64,000 nucleotides of DNA from Petrosia ficiformis (taxonomy: Eukaryota > Porifera > Demospongiae > Haplosclerida > Petrosiidae). Made by a program: the position numbers and the translations under genes. Shown piece by piece: positions 26,301 through 36,738 of this stretch (positions are counted from its first letter, which is position 1; the number at the start of each line of letters is the position of its first letter). The DNA is taken from NCBI GenBank assembly GCA_947044365.1, contig OX345652.1, forward strand, positions 2,560,940 through 2,624,939. The letters run 5' to 3'. A model generated the notes under the pieces. The model searched no databases and was not told where the DNA came from. It saw only the letters and a list, made by a program, of their open reading frames with translations.

Positions 26301-29300
26301 GGCCATAGGGCCATCCCTATAATTGCTTTCCATGGGGTTGAATCTATATATATATGTGTTTGTGTCCCTTATGCGAGTATGCATTGGATATATCATATAT
26401 AGTTAAGGAAGTTGTGTCATTCCAGAGGGCTTGGTCGGATCTGGCACATAAAAGAAGGTGCACTTGAGCTACAGACCAGCACGAACACTCAGGAAGAATG
26501 TAAAACTGCAACTATTGCCAACTTATACTAATAACTGGGGTATATGTTGTATATAGCAGAGAAACAGTACATGTATAAAGACGAAATAAAATATAAATGT
26601 CAGTTTGAAATTTGAACTACAGTACAGTGAGGAATTGTACTGAAATTAAAACTGTACATCCATTCACACTGCTTCTTAGTGTAATTATAACTTATAAGTA
26701 CATTAGTAGTTAACCAAAACTCCATTGCAAGTACATTTTAGTTAACCAAAACATCCATTACAAGTATATTAGTTATAACTAAAAGGCCATCTACAATATA
26801 TTTTAGTTATAGTTAAAAACTAAATAGAAAAAGGTTATACTAAAATAGATTAGTACTTAATAATATGTTGTTTTAGTTAACTAAAACAACATACACATGT
26901 ATTATGTTCACACAATCAGAGAGCATTGAAGTACATGTACTGTCTAAGGGATATGGGCTTGAAAAAAATGGCTACTCGTACATGTGATCACGTTTGAATC
27001 ACTGGTTTATTGCTTCGATGATTACATGTACCTGTTATTACATATAGAGTGTTTTTTCCATTCCAAGACCCTCCAGATGGTCAGAAGTAGGCTGTGTAGA
27101 AACCACGCTAAAAAGCAGAGGACTGCCAAGTACCATAATCCCCCAATTGTTTTTGTACTCTTATTACATATACTTTATTCAGATTTGTTCAAGAAAACAA
27201 ACAAAATATAGAACTAGTGGAACAGTTACAACTTGAAAGGAAGAGGAACCAGACAGAAGTGCAAGAACTTAGACAAGAGATAGAATCATTGACTCGTATG
27301 TTTGCACATACTGTATACATTATACAACATATTATATATATATATATTATTGTCAGTGTGGTACTCCCTTACTATCTATACTTAAGGAAAAGTGAAATTT
27401 TGAACAGGTTGTGAAAAGTTTATTTAAACCAAAAAGTCATAACCAAAACTACAAACAATAGAGCTTTGATGAAGACTATTGATTAAGGTGGTGCTTGGGT
27501 AATTAGCAGCATATTCATGAACAACTTTTTATAACTTATTTTTTTCACTACAAAACTCCACTTACAGAAGTTCATGGTTGCTTTTGTTAGTCTTACTGAC
27601 CCACAGAACTGATCTTGTGTTGATAGCACTCTCCATTTTATAGCAATTCCAAGCTGTTTCTTTCGGCTAGTGATGCATTTAACTTATTTGACGATTCTAT
27701 GATAGCTACAGATATAAAACTTGTTTTTCTCTTATAATGTACCTTAGTCAGTTATAAAAGAAAAATTGGACCATTGCCAAACGCTTCAGTCTTTCAACTA
27801 CTGGTTTTCAAAATTTTACGAGCAATAGAGTGTGTGGATAATTAGAACAACTCATACTATGACAGTAATCAGAAATGTACATGTATAGTGATTAATGTTA
27901 TGACATGCCTTCTAGTCATAGTGCATGTTGTTCAATGATTTTTGTGTTGCAGATGATGTCGACAGATAGCTCATACTGTTAAATGGCCATTCCTTCGCAC
28001 TAATTAATGTGATTACATATTAAGCAGAACACATAAAGATCATCTTAAGCAATTGATACCACACCTACTGTACAAAAAACAGCTCCAACTTTAATTTTGG
28101 TTTGATTGAATCACAGTGCAAAAATATTATGTTTTGTTTTCAGCAATCATGGAATTTTAGGTATTGTGTATCAAAAATAGTAGAGAAACAAGTACATGTA
28201 CTGGTTTTTGGTATTCAAATACATGTACATGTACATGTACTTGCTTCCTTAATGAATGAATATTCACTTAATGACTTATCATAAATTGTTTGAGTTCTTT
28301 ATTAATTGATAGCTCATCATTTTGCTGTTTATAACAATAATCTTGTGTTTTATAGTCCATTCTGTGTTGTGCAAATCTAGAAAGCCAGCAACATGAAACC
28401 TTTCCACCACCATTTAATTTCCATAAAGATTCTATGTTTTATTTCTGTTAATGTGCAAACATTAAACAAGTAATCAAATGCCAAAACATACAGTATGCAC
28501 AAATATTAAAATAACAAATAAATATTTTGATATTTGTTTCATTGCTAATCAATAAATAACAATGTTTTATTATGCAAAAGTGGCAAGGGTTGTGCACAGC
28601 ATCGTGTTCATTAGAGAACTTGTATGTTTAGTACATTTCACACATTATTTATTTCAATGGAAATGCTTAGTATATATTCAGGTGGTAAGGGTTGTGCACA
28701 GCATCGTGTTCATTAGAGAACTTGTATGTTTAGTACATTTCACACATTATTTATTTCAATGGAAATGCTTAGTATATATTCAGGTGGCAAGGGTTGTGCA
28801 CAGCATGGTGTTCATTAGAGAACTTGTATGTTTAGTACATTTCACACATTATTTATTTCAATGGAAATGCTTAGTATATATTCAGGTGGTAAGGGTTGTG
28901 CACAGCATGGTGTTCATTAGAGAACTTGTATGTTTAGTACATTTCACACATTATTTATTTCAATGGAAATGCTTAGTATATATTCAGGTGGTAAGGGTTG
29001 TGCACAGCATGGTGTTCATTAGAGAACTGGCACTTTAGTGTACATGTATATTTATGTTAAGGAGATTTTGTATTTTAGTGGACATGTTTAGTACTAGGAT
29101 GTGTACATATACATGTACTTGTTCCTCTATTAGAACAATGTAAAGAATTACAAGAACTTGTGGCCACATTCAAACAAAGTGCCAAAGATATCGAGAAACA
29201 AAGTGAGAGAAAGGTATAGTGACATATCAAAGCAATTAATAAATAAATGATATTAACTAAGATACATGTACATGTACATGTATGTTACACAGTATCTAGT

Positions 29301-32300
29301 TATTTCATTGGGTATGCTTACTGCAATACTATTGCATTGATGATCAATGATTGACATGTGCATGTTCAATGTCAAGTTTGTATTTCTGGCCTGAAAAGAT
29401 ATCAATATGATTGCTTTATGCATGAATGAGTGAATCTATATTATACATGTATTATGCCTGTGTCACATAAATGTTTATGTTGTAGTGATGCACCAATAAG
29501 AGATTTTACCGATATTCCTATAAACCAATAATTAGTTTAGATACATGTATGTACCGATAACTGATACTGATCTGATACAGATGTATATCTACATGTACAT
29601 ATACCTTCTGGTTTCTGATTATTTCAATGAAAATGAGCATTTTCTCAATAATTATGAGTATCATAAAAGCAATTAACGATGCAATTTTCAAAAGAAATGA
29701 CATTATTGGTACACTTATCACTCTTTTATTGAAGTTTCAAGTAGGTAACTACTTGATTTAGGTTCAGATATAAGTATATAAAACCATTTGCCTAGCTCTT
29801 TTAAAAAGGCAATTGCTTCCTGTCCAAGGGTTCTTGATAATTACAGAGATGTGTACTGTACTACTCATTATCTAATATGTTTACCATGGAAATACTGAAT
29901 CACATACAATGTACATTTTCAATTAGACATTCAAATCACACACTATTCAAATCACACACTATTGGCCCAAAGAGCTTCTTATTGGGCACCACTCAGTTCA
30001 GTCTTTGGGCCAAATAGTACAGTTAACCATGATTATACTATCGCTAACAGCATTAACTGTTTGCTAATTGGCTTAAGGTGTCTTCCCAATGCACACACAC
30101 TAACCATTGTTGAGCTAATTTGGCCCATGCTTCAAAACCTCTGCTTTGTAGGTTATTATACCACAGAAATCACTTGACATGCTACTAACCTCTCTTGCTT
30201 TTGTAATGGTAAACAAATGAATTGTATTAAATCCTAAACAAGGTAAGTTTATGTAATAATAACCTGAAAAGTTACGAAGTTGTATCTATGCCCAGTACTA
30301 AAGTTTCTCACTTCGACATAACAGTAGCTCAAGATAATCTGGTCTGGGCTTTACCTTGTAAAAGCTCCTTATCATGATTGTTTCATGTTGATAATTGTTT
30401 TTGATAATCCAGCTAACATTAGATAAATACATTATCACACAGATACCAAGAAATATCACTCATTTGATATGTGAATTGTCACTAGTCCTTCAGACTCATG
30501 ACAATACTTTGTATCTACCTCATGATACATGTATTTACTGATATAATTATAATATAATTTATTTTCAGATATCAATTCTTTGTGAACAAAATCAGTTGAG
30601 AGAAAAGGAATTGCTATCCAAAGCAAAATGTGCTCAGGAAGCTCATAATAAGATTACTATTGAACTAAGGGAACTTGTGACTGCTCAACAAACCATGTCA
30701 TCTAGGTATGGATGGAAATTGATAACATAAACAAAACTGTATGGTGTGTATGTGAGTAGATGGTTAAATGGCTGATCAATTTTGTTCATAAACCTGATAC
30801 ACATTGTGACATTTTGCAAACAGGTTACTTACTCTAAATCATAAATACACTAGGAATAGTGTAGTAATACAGTACAGTGTACATGTACATGTTTGCAATT
30901 AATGCTATACATGTAATTGCAGATGGAGGGAGGAAAGTAGAACTATTACTACAAAATTCGAAAAATCTGTAACAGATTTGAATCTTAAAGTCAATGAAGA
31001 GAGGAGAAAGAACAAAGAATTGAATACAAAATGTAACCGTCAGAAACACAAATGTGATAAGGTAATTTTATTACTCTTCCTTATGTACAGGTAGAATGTA
31101 CCTTGAGACTGCCAGTTTATCTAATGTAGAATTTTAACAAAGCAGCGGAATGTTGTGCCAAACCAATTGTGATTAGATGAAGGGGAAGGTGTGTGGCTAA
31201 ATATAGATTGAACCATAAACCCTAAACCCTAGGATTGAAGATATAGTCTCATCCCCAGACTGCTACACCCCATGGGAGAAAAATGGTCTGGAAAAGTTTC
31301 TTCAAATTCATTGTCCAAGTTTCAAACATCCTCTCCACTCAAAAATGACGTTTATTGTTAAACAACATCTTTTTTGAGTGGAAAGGACGTTTGATGCTTG
31401 GACCAAGAATTTGAAGCAACTGTTCCAGACTGTCTTTTTCCTGTTGAGCATGGCAGTCTGGGGACAAGAGACTACATTGTTATGGTTTTGTGAAACTCAA
31501 GCCACACCCTCATCTGGAATATCTAGCATAATCAATGTCTAGAACACTGTCATGATAACATTCTCTTGCATATATTCTGCTGTTACACCATTGCCATAAT
31601 ACTACTCTATACTGCCAATGTTTGTTTACACTGAGAAGACACGTCCCCTTGGTTGTATATGACCACTAAAAAGTATGCTTTATTTGTTATGGCCTGTAGG
31701 GCCATCCCTATCCCGTGGGTTCAAACTACATGTATAATATTATATATACATACTTGTGTCACTTGTATGAGTATGCGTTGTATGCGCAGTTAAGGAAGTT
31801 ATGTCATTCCAGGGGGCTCCGTCAATTAATAGGCCTAAAACAACACGCTTACTTCTTCAGGCCCCAGTTTTTGAGTACACAGAAAGGTAGAGACACTAGT
31901 GCCATCAGCAGTGATTGATACATACTCATTGCAAAGCAATACATGTTTCTGAAGAAAAATTATATATTATTGTTATATGCTTTTACATTCAACAGTTAGT
32001 ACAAAAACATGCTGAAATGGAATCTGAATTAGCTCAGGCTTATGACAAATTAAAAGAGGCAGAGAGCAAGGTTGAACACACATCAAATCAGTTAGCTCTT
32101 TTGTTAGTCAGAGAGAAGAAAATGATGAAAGAAAAGAGAGATGCTCAAAGACAATTGGATCATGCTAAAGTACAAATTGCTAGAAATTTAAGGTACATTG
32201 TACACTGTTACATGCAGTACATGTATACACTGCATTTATATACATGTACTGCAATTACAATGTTTATTCACCAAATGCACATACTGACAATAGCTATGTG

Positions 32301-34846
32301 GCTAGTTACTATACAGTATACTAGACATTAAAACTTTTGTTACAAAATATCTTAATGATGTAAGAATGTATTAAAAGAGTGCGGAAACAATTGAGAAAGG
32401 GATGTTATGATGAAACAAAATATCACTTCCATCATCCTACACAAATGCACTGCTATTGAATACCTGCATTGTAGTAGGATAATCACTATACATCAATTTG
32501 ATTGTGTAGACAATGGTTTCCTCCTACAAAAGCCAGTATTACCACAGTAAAGCTTCATGCTATCAGATATGTACATGTAACCACTGGTACATACACTCTT
32601 GCGATATTACAAATTTAAAATGAAACCGAATCTATGCCATCTCGACCACAATGGCCACTTTTACGCATGTACACCTGAATGGTATCAGATGGTCCCTAAT
32701 GAATAATTAGGTGTACATCAGGGGCATCAAGGCCCATCTTAAAAGCAATTGTTACTATGACAATACAAATATTCTACCTGAAATATATTTCTGAAGTTCT
32801 ACAAAGTCCTTTAAAAGGTAAGGAGAGTAGATAACTGAAATAATAACTATAATAGGCTGTTGTGTTTCAGGCATGATAACATCAGCCATGATTACTGAAT
32901 GTTGGACACCACAAAGCAGTCATAGGGATATGCTTTTCACTATATATCTTGTTAATGATGTTCTTCTTGTTTGATGGTGATGGTGTAGCTATAAGAGCCA
33001 TTACATTGATGTTCGCTGGAATAATTCAACAAAATTCTCCAATGCAACCATATTCAGTTCTAAAATCAGAAACCCTACAACATACACAAAAGTGAAACAT
33101 GAAAATACATAACTATAAATTATAGAAATAATACTAAAATCACTAATGCTATCAACAAATAACTGTCTTACCAGATATCAATGCAGTGAGCCTCGTCAAT
33201 GACTAAAGCCGTGAGTTTACTGGCATATACATGTACATGTATTTGAAATGATCGAAAGCACATCTCGCCAAAGATGAACAATGATAAAAGACTCTGGACT
33301 AGCATACACAATTTGGTACTCTACAGTATGTTTAGTGCTCGTTGCCTTACAAACTAGTCTTTCTGTTCCTCTCCTATAAGCACACAGCTTTTCACTGTAA
33401 ATTCTGACTTGGTCCTTCATAAGTGACACTAAAGGACTGATAATGACTACAGTGGACCTTTGTGTACAACTATCCAAATAATCATATTTTATATAATCAA
33501 AAATAAGTGGAAGAGTAGCTAAACAAAAGATTTTCCACCTCCAGTTGGTAGTATTACTAAGACATCTTTGTTGCAAAGAAACTCACTGATACACTTTTCT
33601 TGCTCATCACTGGGTTTGTCGAATCAAACAGTCTGGAATACATTGAGAACAGCAATTCCTAGATCATCTGATTGAACTACATGTATGAAGTCTGAGGATG
33701 TTCACACAATCACTGCTGGCAGCCATTTTCCTCCTTAACATAATTATGTAAATGTCATACCATTCTCGGATTTGATTGGTGAGCCTGAATTCTAGGCTCA
33801 GTGCCAAGATAAGAAATCTTGATCAAACAACCAGATGCTCTTGCACTTGTTAAAGGTGTGGGCGGCTGGGGATGATACTACAACCTAAGTTGATGGGTGC
33901 CATTTTTGCCTTTTTTATATCCTTGTTATTTGTACACAGTGAATTTTATATTGTTTAAAAAGAATTACTGTAACATGTATTTCTTGGTGTAATGAAGATT
34001 GTAAAATCTATGGAAAGATGTTGTGAGAACATTTTCACTGCTTTCACTTAAGTTGTCAGTATGTTTAAAGTCATTAAAATAAAGCCTGAGTTGTTCCTAC
34101 ACAGAGATTAGCTACTACTGTTTAGTCTCTGATACTATAGCCAAATGATGAATAGCTCATGCACTATGTACAATTTTCCTGTTTGAAATGATGATCAGCC
34201 CATATTATGTAGATTGGTTTCATATCATTCTCTGTAGTTTAATGGATTCTGGATCACAGGCTGGCACTAGTGGTATTCAGTTTTCAAAATCATTTAGAGA
34301 GCCCTATAACACTAGTTCAGTGTTCATACCCAAACATGTTTCCTTTGGTGGATCAACTCTTAAAACTAAGGAGCTTCATTCAACACCACGTGTCTCATCA
34401 CAAAGACATAAATTCACCAGGTAATATGGTCTTTGCATGTTAATGGATTTATATATTATAGTGACTTGTATTATAATTGTATAATTCATTTACCTGTTTC
34501 TGTACCATGATTGTCAAACCCTGTTATTTACACCTTCCTTTTGTACTGTCACCAGTCATCTATACATCTATAAATAAGCTGTTTGGTTTATGTTTTGTAT
34601 ATGCTGAAGAAGACCTTTGGGAGGAAATGTTCAGTTTTTACTAATTAATAAAGAAAATTTTACTGTGTTAATAAGACTCAATAAAAAAAAATCCACTGAT
34701 TTATTACATTGTAATAAGCATCAATAACATTACCTATTTCTGTTTCCTCTCTCTATGCATACAGTTCAGATTTACCTGTCAATTTGACTGGAGAGGATCT
34801 GTATAGTTCTATCAGTTCAACTAGTACAGTACTAGCATCACAATAG
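14310..34846 (+). CDS. SCLT1: SCLT1 (sodium channel and clathrin linker 1), centriole distal-appendage coiled-coil protein
   Basis: Twenty-two exons join in frame to 734 codons plus TAG (human about 688 aa): 14310-14347, 15977-16049, 17257-17312, 20890-20980, 21146-21217, 21748-21798, 21883-22019, 22537-22627, 22838-22929, 22989-23075, 23630-23720, 23803-23901, 24237-24308, 25667-25741, 26061-26209, 27183-27295, 29134-29213, 30569-30705, 30923-31061, 31996-32192, 34238-34420, 34765-34846. The product is almost entirely charged heptad coiled coil. Blocks recognised against human SCLT1 include LISEYDHVIQQLN, YIDLWRHASEELG, ELRELVTAQQTMSSRWREES and the KRDAQRQLDHA to RSLMDS region near the end. 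SCLT1 helps build distal appendages with CEP83/CEP89/CEP164 and is needed for ciliogenesis. The first exon is tiny (MTTVLPPQTSDS) and was chosen because its AG|G junction fits exon 2 and it faces LAMTOR1. The C-terminal Ser/Thr-rich tail (34238-34846) extends past the human end. Confidence 0.92.
14613..14907 (+). mobile_element. Dispersed GGCCCGTAGGGCCATCC-end repeat, copy in SCLT1 intron 1
   Basis: It starts TATGACCCGTAGGGCCATCC, contains the family block TCTACCTGAAATATAATTCT and ends ACGTAGGGATACTTTTTTC. It directly abuts the pogo/Tc1-type element starting at 14908, so one inserted beside or into the other. An (AT)n tract with internal AATT (14458-14515) lies just upstream. Confidence 0.7.
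14908..15478. mobile_element. Non-autonomous pogo/Tc1-type element with TA target duplication
   Basis: A 571-bp segment bounded by inverted repeats CAGTGAAACCTCCCTTAGCG and its counterpart ending TAGAGGTTTCACTG, each next to a TA dinucleotide (14906-14907, 15479-15480). The repeated GGACAC motifs inside match the usual subterminal pattern of such elements. There is no transposase frame. A shorter relative is at 55282-55430. It lies in SCLT1 intron 1. Confidence 0.85.
16290..16526. mobile_element. hAT-type MITE, 8-bp duplication with one mismatch
   Basis: Same family and orientation as 11576-11801. Left end CAGAGTTTGTGATACG, right end CTTATCAAAAACACTG. Flanking octamers are TTATACAT (16282-16289) and TTAAACAT (16527-16534). 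An internal A11 tract is a local expansion. It lies in SCLT1 intron 2. Confidence 0.88.
18272..19747 (-). CDS. Crypton/DUF3504-like tyrosine recombinase gene nested antisense in SCLT1 intron 3
   Basis: Two exons, 19747-19616 (starts ATG, 44 codons) and 19504-18272, separated by a 111-bp GT-AG intron, give about 454 aa. Without the splice the downstream frame has no ATG near its start, so I favour the spliced model. The N-terminal part (ELDDGELKDFIDGQKNVNTK) resembles the SAM-like core-binding segment seen before DUF3504/ZMYM/QRICH1-type domains. The catalytic region shows NHSVRKTTVERL (HxxR; H343, R346), TGHRNIKS (H369) and Tyr378. The first catalytic Arg, normally in a GLRGxxEH context, appears as GMWGRDEH with Trp at 212; Arg214 is two positions later. 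Crypton recombinases integrate as circular DNA and lack inverted ends, so no element boundary can be read. It could be a domesticated gene, a live element or a recently inactivated one. Confidence 0.75.
19843..19960. repeat. 118-bp near-perfect palindrome
   Basis: The arms run from TTATCTCACGGATACCGGG outward-in to a CGTCCTTCGGACTCG centre and back to CCCGGTATCCGTGCGATAA. A degenerate relative lies at about 30431-30530 (CAGATACCAAGAAATATCAC and GTCCTTCAGACTC). It sits about 100 bp upstream of the recombinase gene start. Confidence 0.85.
20245..20504. mobile_element. MITE with CAAGGGTGTAGATAA ends and 5-bp duplication
   Basis: The 260-bp element starts CAAGGGTGTAGATAATG and ends TTATCTACACCCTTG, flanked by GATAC on both sides (20240-20244, 20505-20509). 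Subterminal G- and C-runs (GGGGGGCTTTAG, CTTTAGCCCCCCC) are also inverted. There is no transposase frame. It lies in SCLT1 intron 3, downstream of exon 17257-17312 and upstream of exon 20890-20980. Confidence 0.85.
21548..21711. repeat. Foldback MITE-like element
   Basis: Outer arms ATCAATGCTATGACTGGCAG and CATTCATAGCATTGAT are complementary. The inner arms, with TTAGATATATCACTAACAA, close on a 2-base turn. It lies in the SCLT1 intron between exons 21146-21217 and 21748-21798, about 40 bp before the latter. Confidence 0.75.
23128..23343 (+). mobile_element. hAT-type MITE, shortened left end
   Basis: The family body is intact, but the TTTTTGATA part of the left terminus is missing (it reads CAGTGAGCTTATATGG). 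The right end is ATCAAACACTCTG. The flanking octamers GTGCACAT (23120-23127) and GTTCACAT (23344-23351) agree at 7 of 8. It inserted 52 bp inside the intron after SCLT1 exon 22989-23075. Confidence 0.82.
26295..26560 (+). mobile_element. Dispersed GGCCATAGGGCCATCC-end repeat copy
   Basis: It begins TTATGGGCCATAGGGCCATC and continues ATAATTGCTTTCCATGGGG, then AGTTAAGGAAGTTGTGTCAT and the GCAGAGAAACAGT block shared with 6331-6760. It lies in the SCLT1 intron after exon 26061-26209. No coding capacity. Confidence 0.7.
28580..29032. repeat. 102-bp tandem repeat, about 4.4 copies
   Basis: Units start at 28580, 28682, 28784, 28886 and 28988 (partial), each opening GTGGYAAGGGTTGTGCACAG. Copies differ at only a few positions. 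Because 102 is divisible by three, one frame stays open across the array (158 codons of a 34-residue repeat). I treat that as a by-product rather than a gene. The array lies in the SCLT1 intron between exons 27183-27295 and 29134-29213. Confidence 0.95.
29958..30150 (+). mobile_element. hAT-type MITE, left end truncated
   Basis: It starts within the family at ACACTATTGGCCCAAAGAGC and runs through GAGCTAATTTGGCCCATGCT. Terminal repeats and the target duplication are lost. A 16-bp ATTCAAATCACACACT direct duplication sits at the broken left edge (29928-29959). Confidence 0.75.
31243..31476. repeat. Foldback MITE, about 110-bp imperfect arms
   Basis: The ends ATAGTCTCATCCCCAGACTG and CAGTCTGGGGACAAGAGACT are complementary. 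The arms continue through CTTCAAATTCATTGTCCAAG / CTTGGACCAAGAATTTGAAG and CCACTCAAAAATGACG / TTTTTTGAGTGG. It lies in the SCLT1 intron before exon 31996-32192. Confidence 0.8.
31688..31960 (+). mobile_element. Dispersed GGCCTGTAGGGCCATCC-end repeat copy
   Basis: It opens TTATGGCCTGTAGGGCCATC and carries AGTTAAGGAAGTTATGTCAT and GGTAGAGACACTAGTGCCAT as in the 6.3-kb copy. The right part ends about 35 bp before the acceptor of SCLT1 exon 31996-32192. A second, 3'-only copy (CTACCTGAAATATATTTCTG to AGGGATATGCTTTTCAC) lies at 32775-32943. Confidence 0.7.
33172..33640 (-). pseudogene. RecQ-like DEAH helicase fragment, frameshifted
   Basis: Read on the minus strand it shows KCISEFLCNKDVLVILPTGG followed by GKS (Walker A), then FCLATLPLIFDYI, STVVIISPLVSLMKDQVR (motif Ia region), YQIVYASPESF, WRDVL and finally KLTALVIDEAHCIDIW (motif II, DEAH). 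The frame breaks directly after GGGKS and again where an ACATGTACATGTAT stretch separates WRDVL from KLTALV. The order and wording match the N-terminal helicase lobe of RecQ-like proteins. A GTAAGA donor follows the last tryptophan. Only this lobe is present. It looks like a dead duplicate or transposon-carried fragment in SCLT1 intron 20 (32193-34237). Confidence 0.8.
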
Positions 34847-36738
34847 TAGTAGAGTAAATATTCTTTTTGTACCTGTGGTTATAAAAAAAATTAATTGGAT
34901 AATAATTTTAAAGGTCGTTTAGTTCAAGATGCATTTTATATAGCTACATGCATAATGCTGTTAGGCTACTTTTCTCTTCTTTTTGATTCTCTATAATAAT
35001 TATTGAATTTTAATTATAGATTTTTAATTGTACTGTAATTATTGTTACTAAATATGACAAAATGTTGCATTCTACATTATACATGTAGTATATACCCATT
35101 ATTCAATATTTCTAATGGCATTACAATCAATTTAAATATAATTATATATTTTTAGAATAATTTGTACTGCAGAATGTGTGCGTGAAGATTACATTGTTAC
35201 TGGCCAGAAACAATCAAATGTATAATCTATCATGCGTAGTGAATATGAAGAGACCATCAGACTAGTCTTTCATGACGTGTTGAATAAAACAAATTGATTT
35301 TCTATTTAGACAAAGACACATCTACATTCAACATAGTTACTAATTATTACTTTTCATAACAAATAAAAAATCAATTTTTGTGAGTGATATGTGTGTGCTC
35401 ACAAAACTTGGTATACTACCAATCACAGTTCCATCTGTCACAGACATACAAGTATCCAAATATGAATCTTGCGTCTACATTAATTAGTAGTAATTTAGTA
35501 TTATTTTCATGGAATTATTCTATAATCATAGCCATTCCTGAAGGCTCCTTCATAAACATGTCACGTGCTTCTACTTCTTACAAGTGGAGAATTTACTTCT
35601 TGTTTTGGAGAATCTGTCTGTGAACATGGACAGTTTAATGAACCAAGAGAAATTTATGATTATAATATACAAAATCATTCACTATTTTACATCATACCAT
35701 AATTATAGGGATGATGAATTTGAAAACTTCACTGCCAACTGTATTAAGACAGTGACATCAGGATTTACAACTTGTATAATTCTATTCATAAATGATTGTC
35801 TTCAGCAGGTTTGTTTCCTCTTTCTCCAATACATGCTACGCATTTGTGAAATTTTGAAGGAGTACGAAGAATCTGTGTACTAAGACTCCATGGAGTTACA
35901 TTTTTACAGACCCATAGTATTTGGAGTACATACACATAATGGGAAATCAGAACTCTTCACAATTGAACAGAAAGATCAGAGATTCCTCTCTGAATTGATC
36001 CCAGACTCTAGCTCTTGTAAACTGCAGGTTTAGCCACAAATCTTGGTGCTAAATTTCTAGAATTTAATTATCTTGTTCACAAGTTCTACAAAGCAAAACC
36101 AAATTATAATACAAACTCATGATCACTTGTTTATAATACTCACACATCACATGTCTAAAGAACAAATCACGAGCTGCTTGTACCATGAGCTTGTTCCTAG
36201 ATGATATTTGTTTGAGATTGTTCCACTGTTAACGTTCTAAGAGGATAGACATTTTAGAGAGCTCAAATCTGTCATACAAGTAGAAATACTCACCTCCACA
36301 TCCTTAATATTCAACTGAGGGTGTATTTTGTAGTATTGGAAACAGGTCGATCACTAGATACTTTCTTCAGTAAACTGTATACTTAACCAAAATTATGTAC
36401 AGACGAGGAAAGCTTTTGGAAATCCATGGACTCGCATTTGGTAGTCCTGTGGAAATCCAAGTAGACCTGCAAGCTTCTTTGAAGTGGTGAGCCTTTCTAG
36501 GCATTGATGACAAAACTATCAAGTATCTTGTAATGATCAAACACATATTGAATATATAATTCATACTTGAGGATTTGCAATAATTAATAATACAATGATG
36601 CTGATAATGAAATTTAAAAAAACATAATAATTTTATGTAATCATTAGCACTGCAGTTGTTGTGTAATTTAATTATTACCAGCAATTAGTTTGAAAGTTAA
36701 TTTCCATTACATGTATACACATTAATTTTCGTTGTACT
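34847..36738. other. Convergent SCLT1-CPOX intergenic interval with unassigned open segments
   Basis: This 1.9-kb gap contains three + strand segments that look coding but do not join into a model I trust. They are 35709-35808 (DDEFENFTANCIKTVTSGFT..., AG and GT at its ends), 35910-36027 (39 codons, PIVFGVHTHNGKSELFTIEQ...) and 36395-36490 (MYRRGKLLEIHGLAFGSPVE..., ends TGA). Phases of the first two are incompatible as drawn. I could not identify the family. On the minus strand two good GTGAGTATT donors (near 36142 and 36292) suggest alternative exons. It may be a decayed gene or an unmodelled one. A short repeat near 36070-36150 (TTGTTCACAAGTTCT) recurs at about 41205-41280. Confidence 0.3.

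Noticed and set aside
28562..29038. 158-codon open frame of a 34-residue repeat
   Set aside because: It coincides exactly with a 102-bp tandem array inside an SCLT1 intron and has no start context, splice logic or family resemblance, so a by-product of the repeat length is the simpler reading.
31211..31232. Telomere-like CCCTAAACCCTA
   Set aside because: Only two units, embedded next to a foldback MITE. Far too short to be an interstitial telomere, and animal telomeres use TTAGGG.
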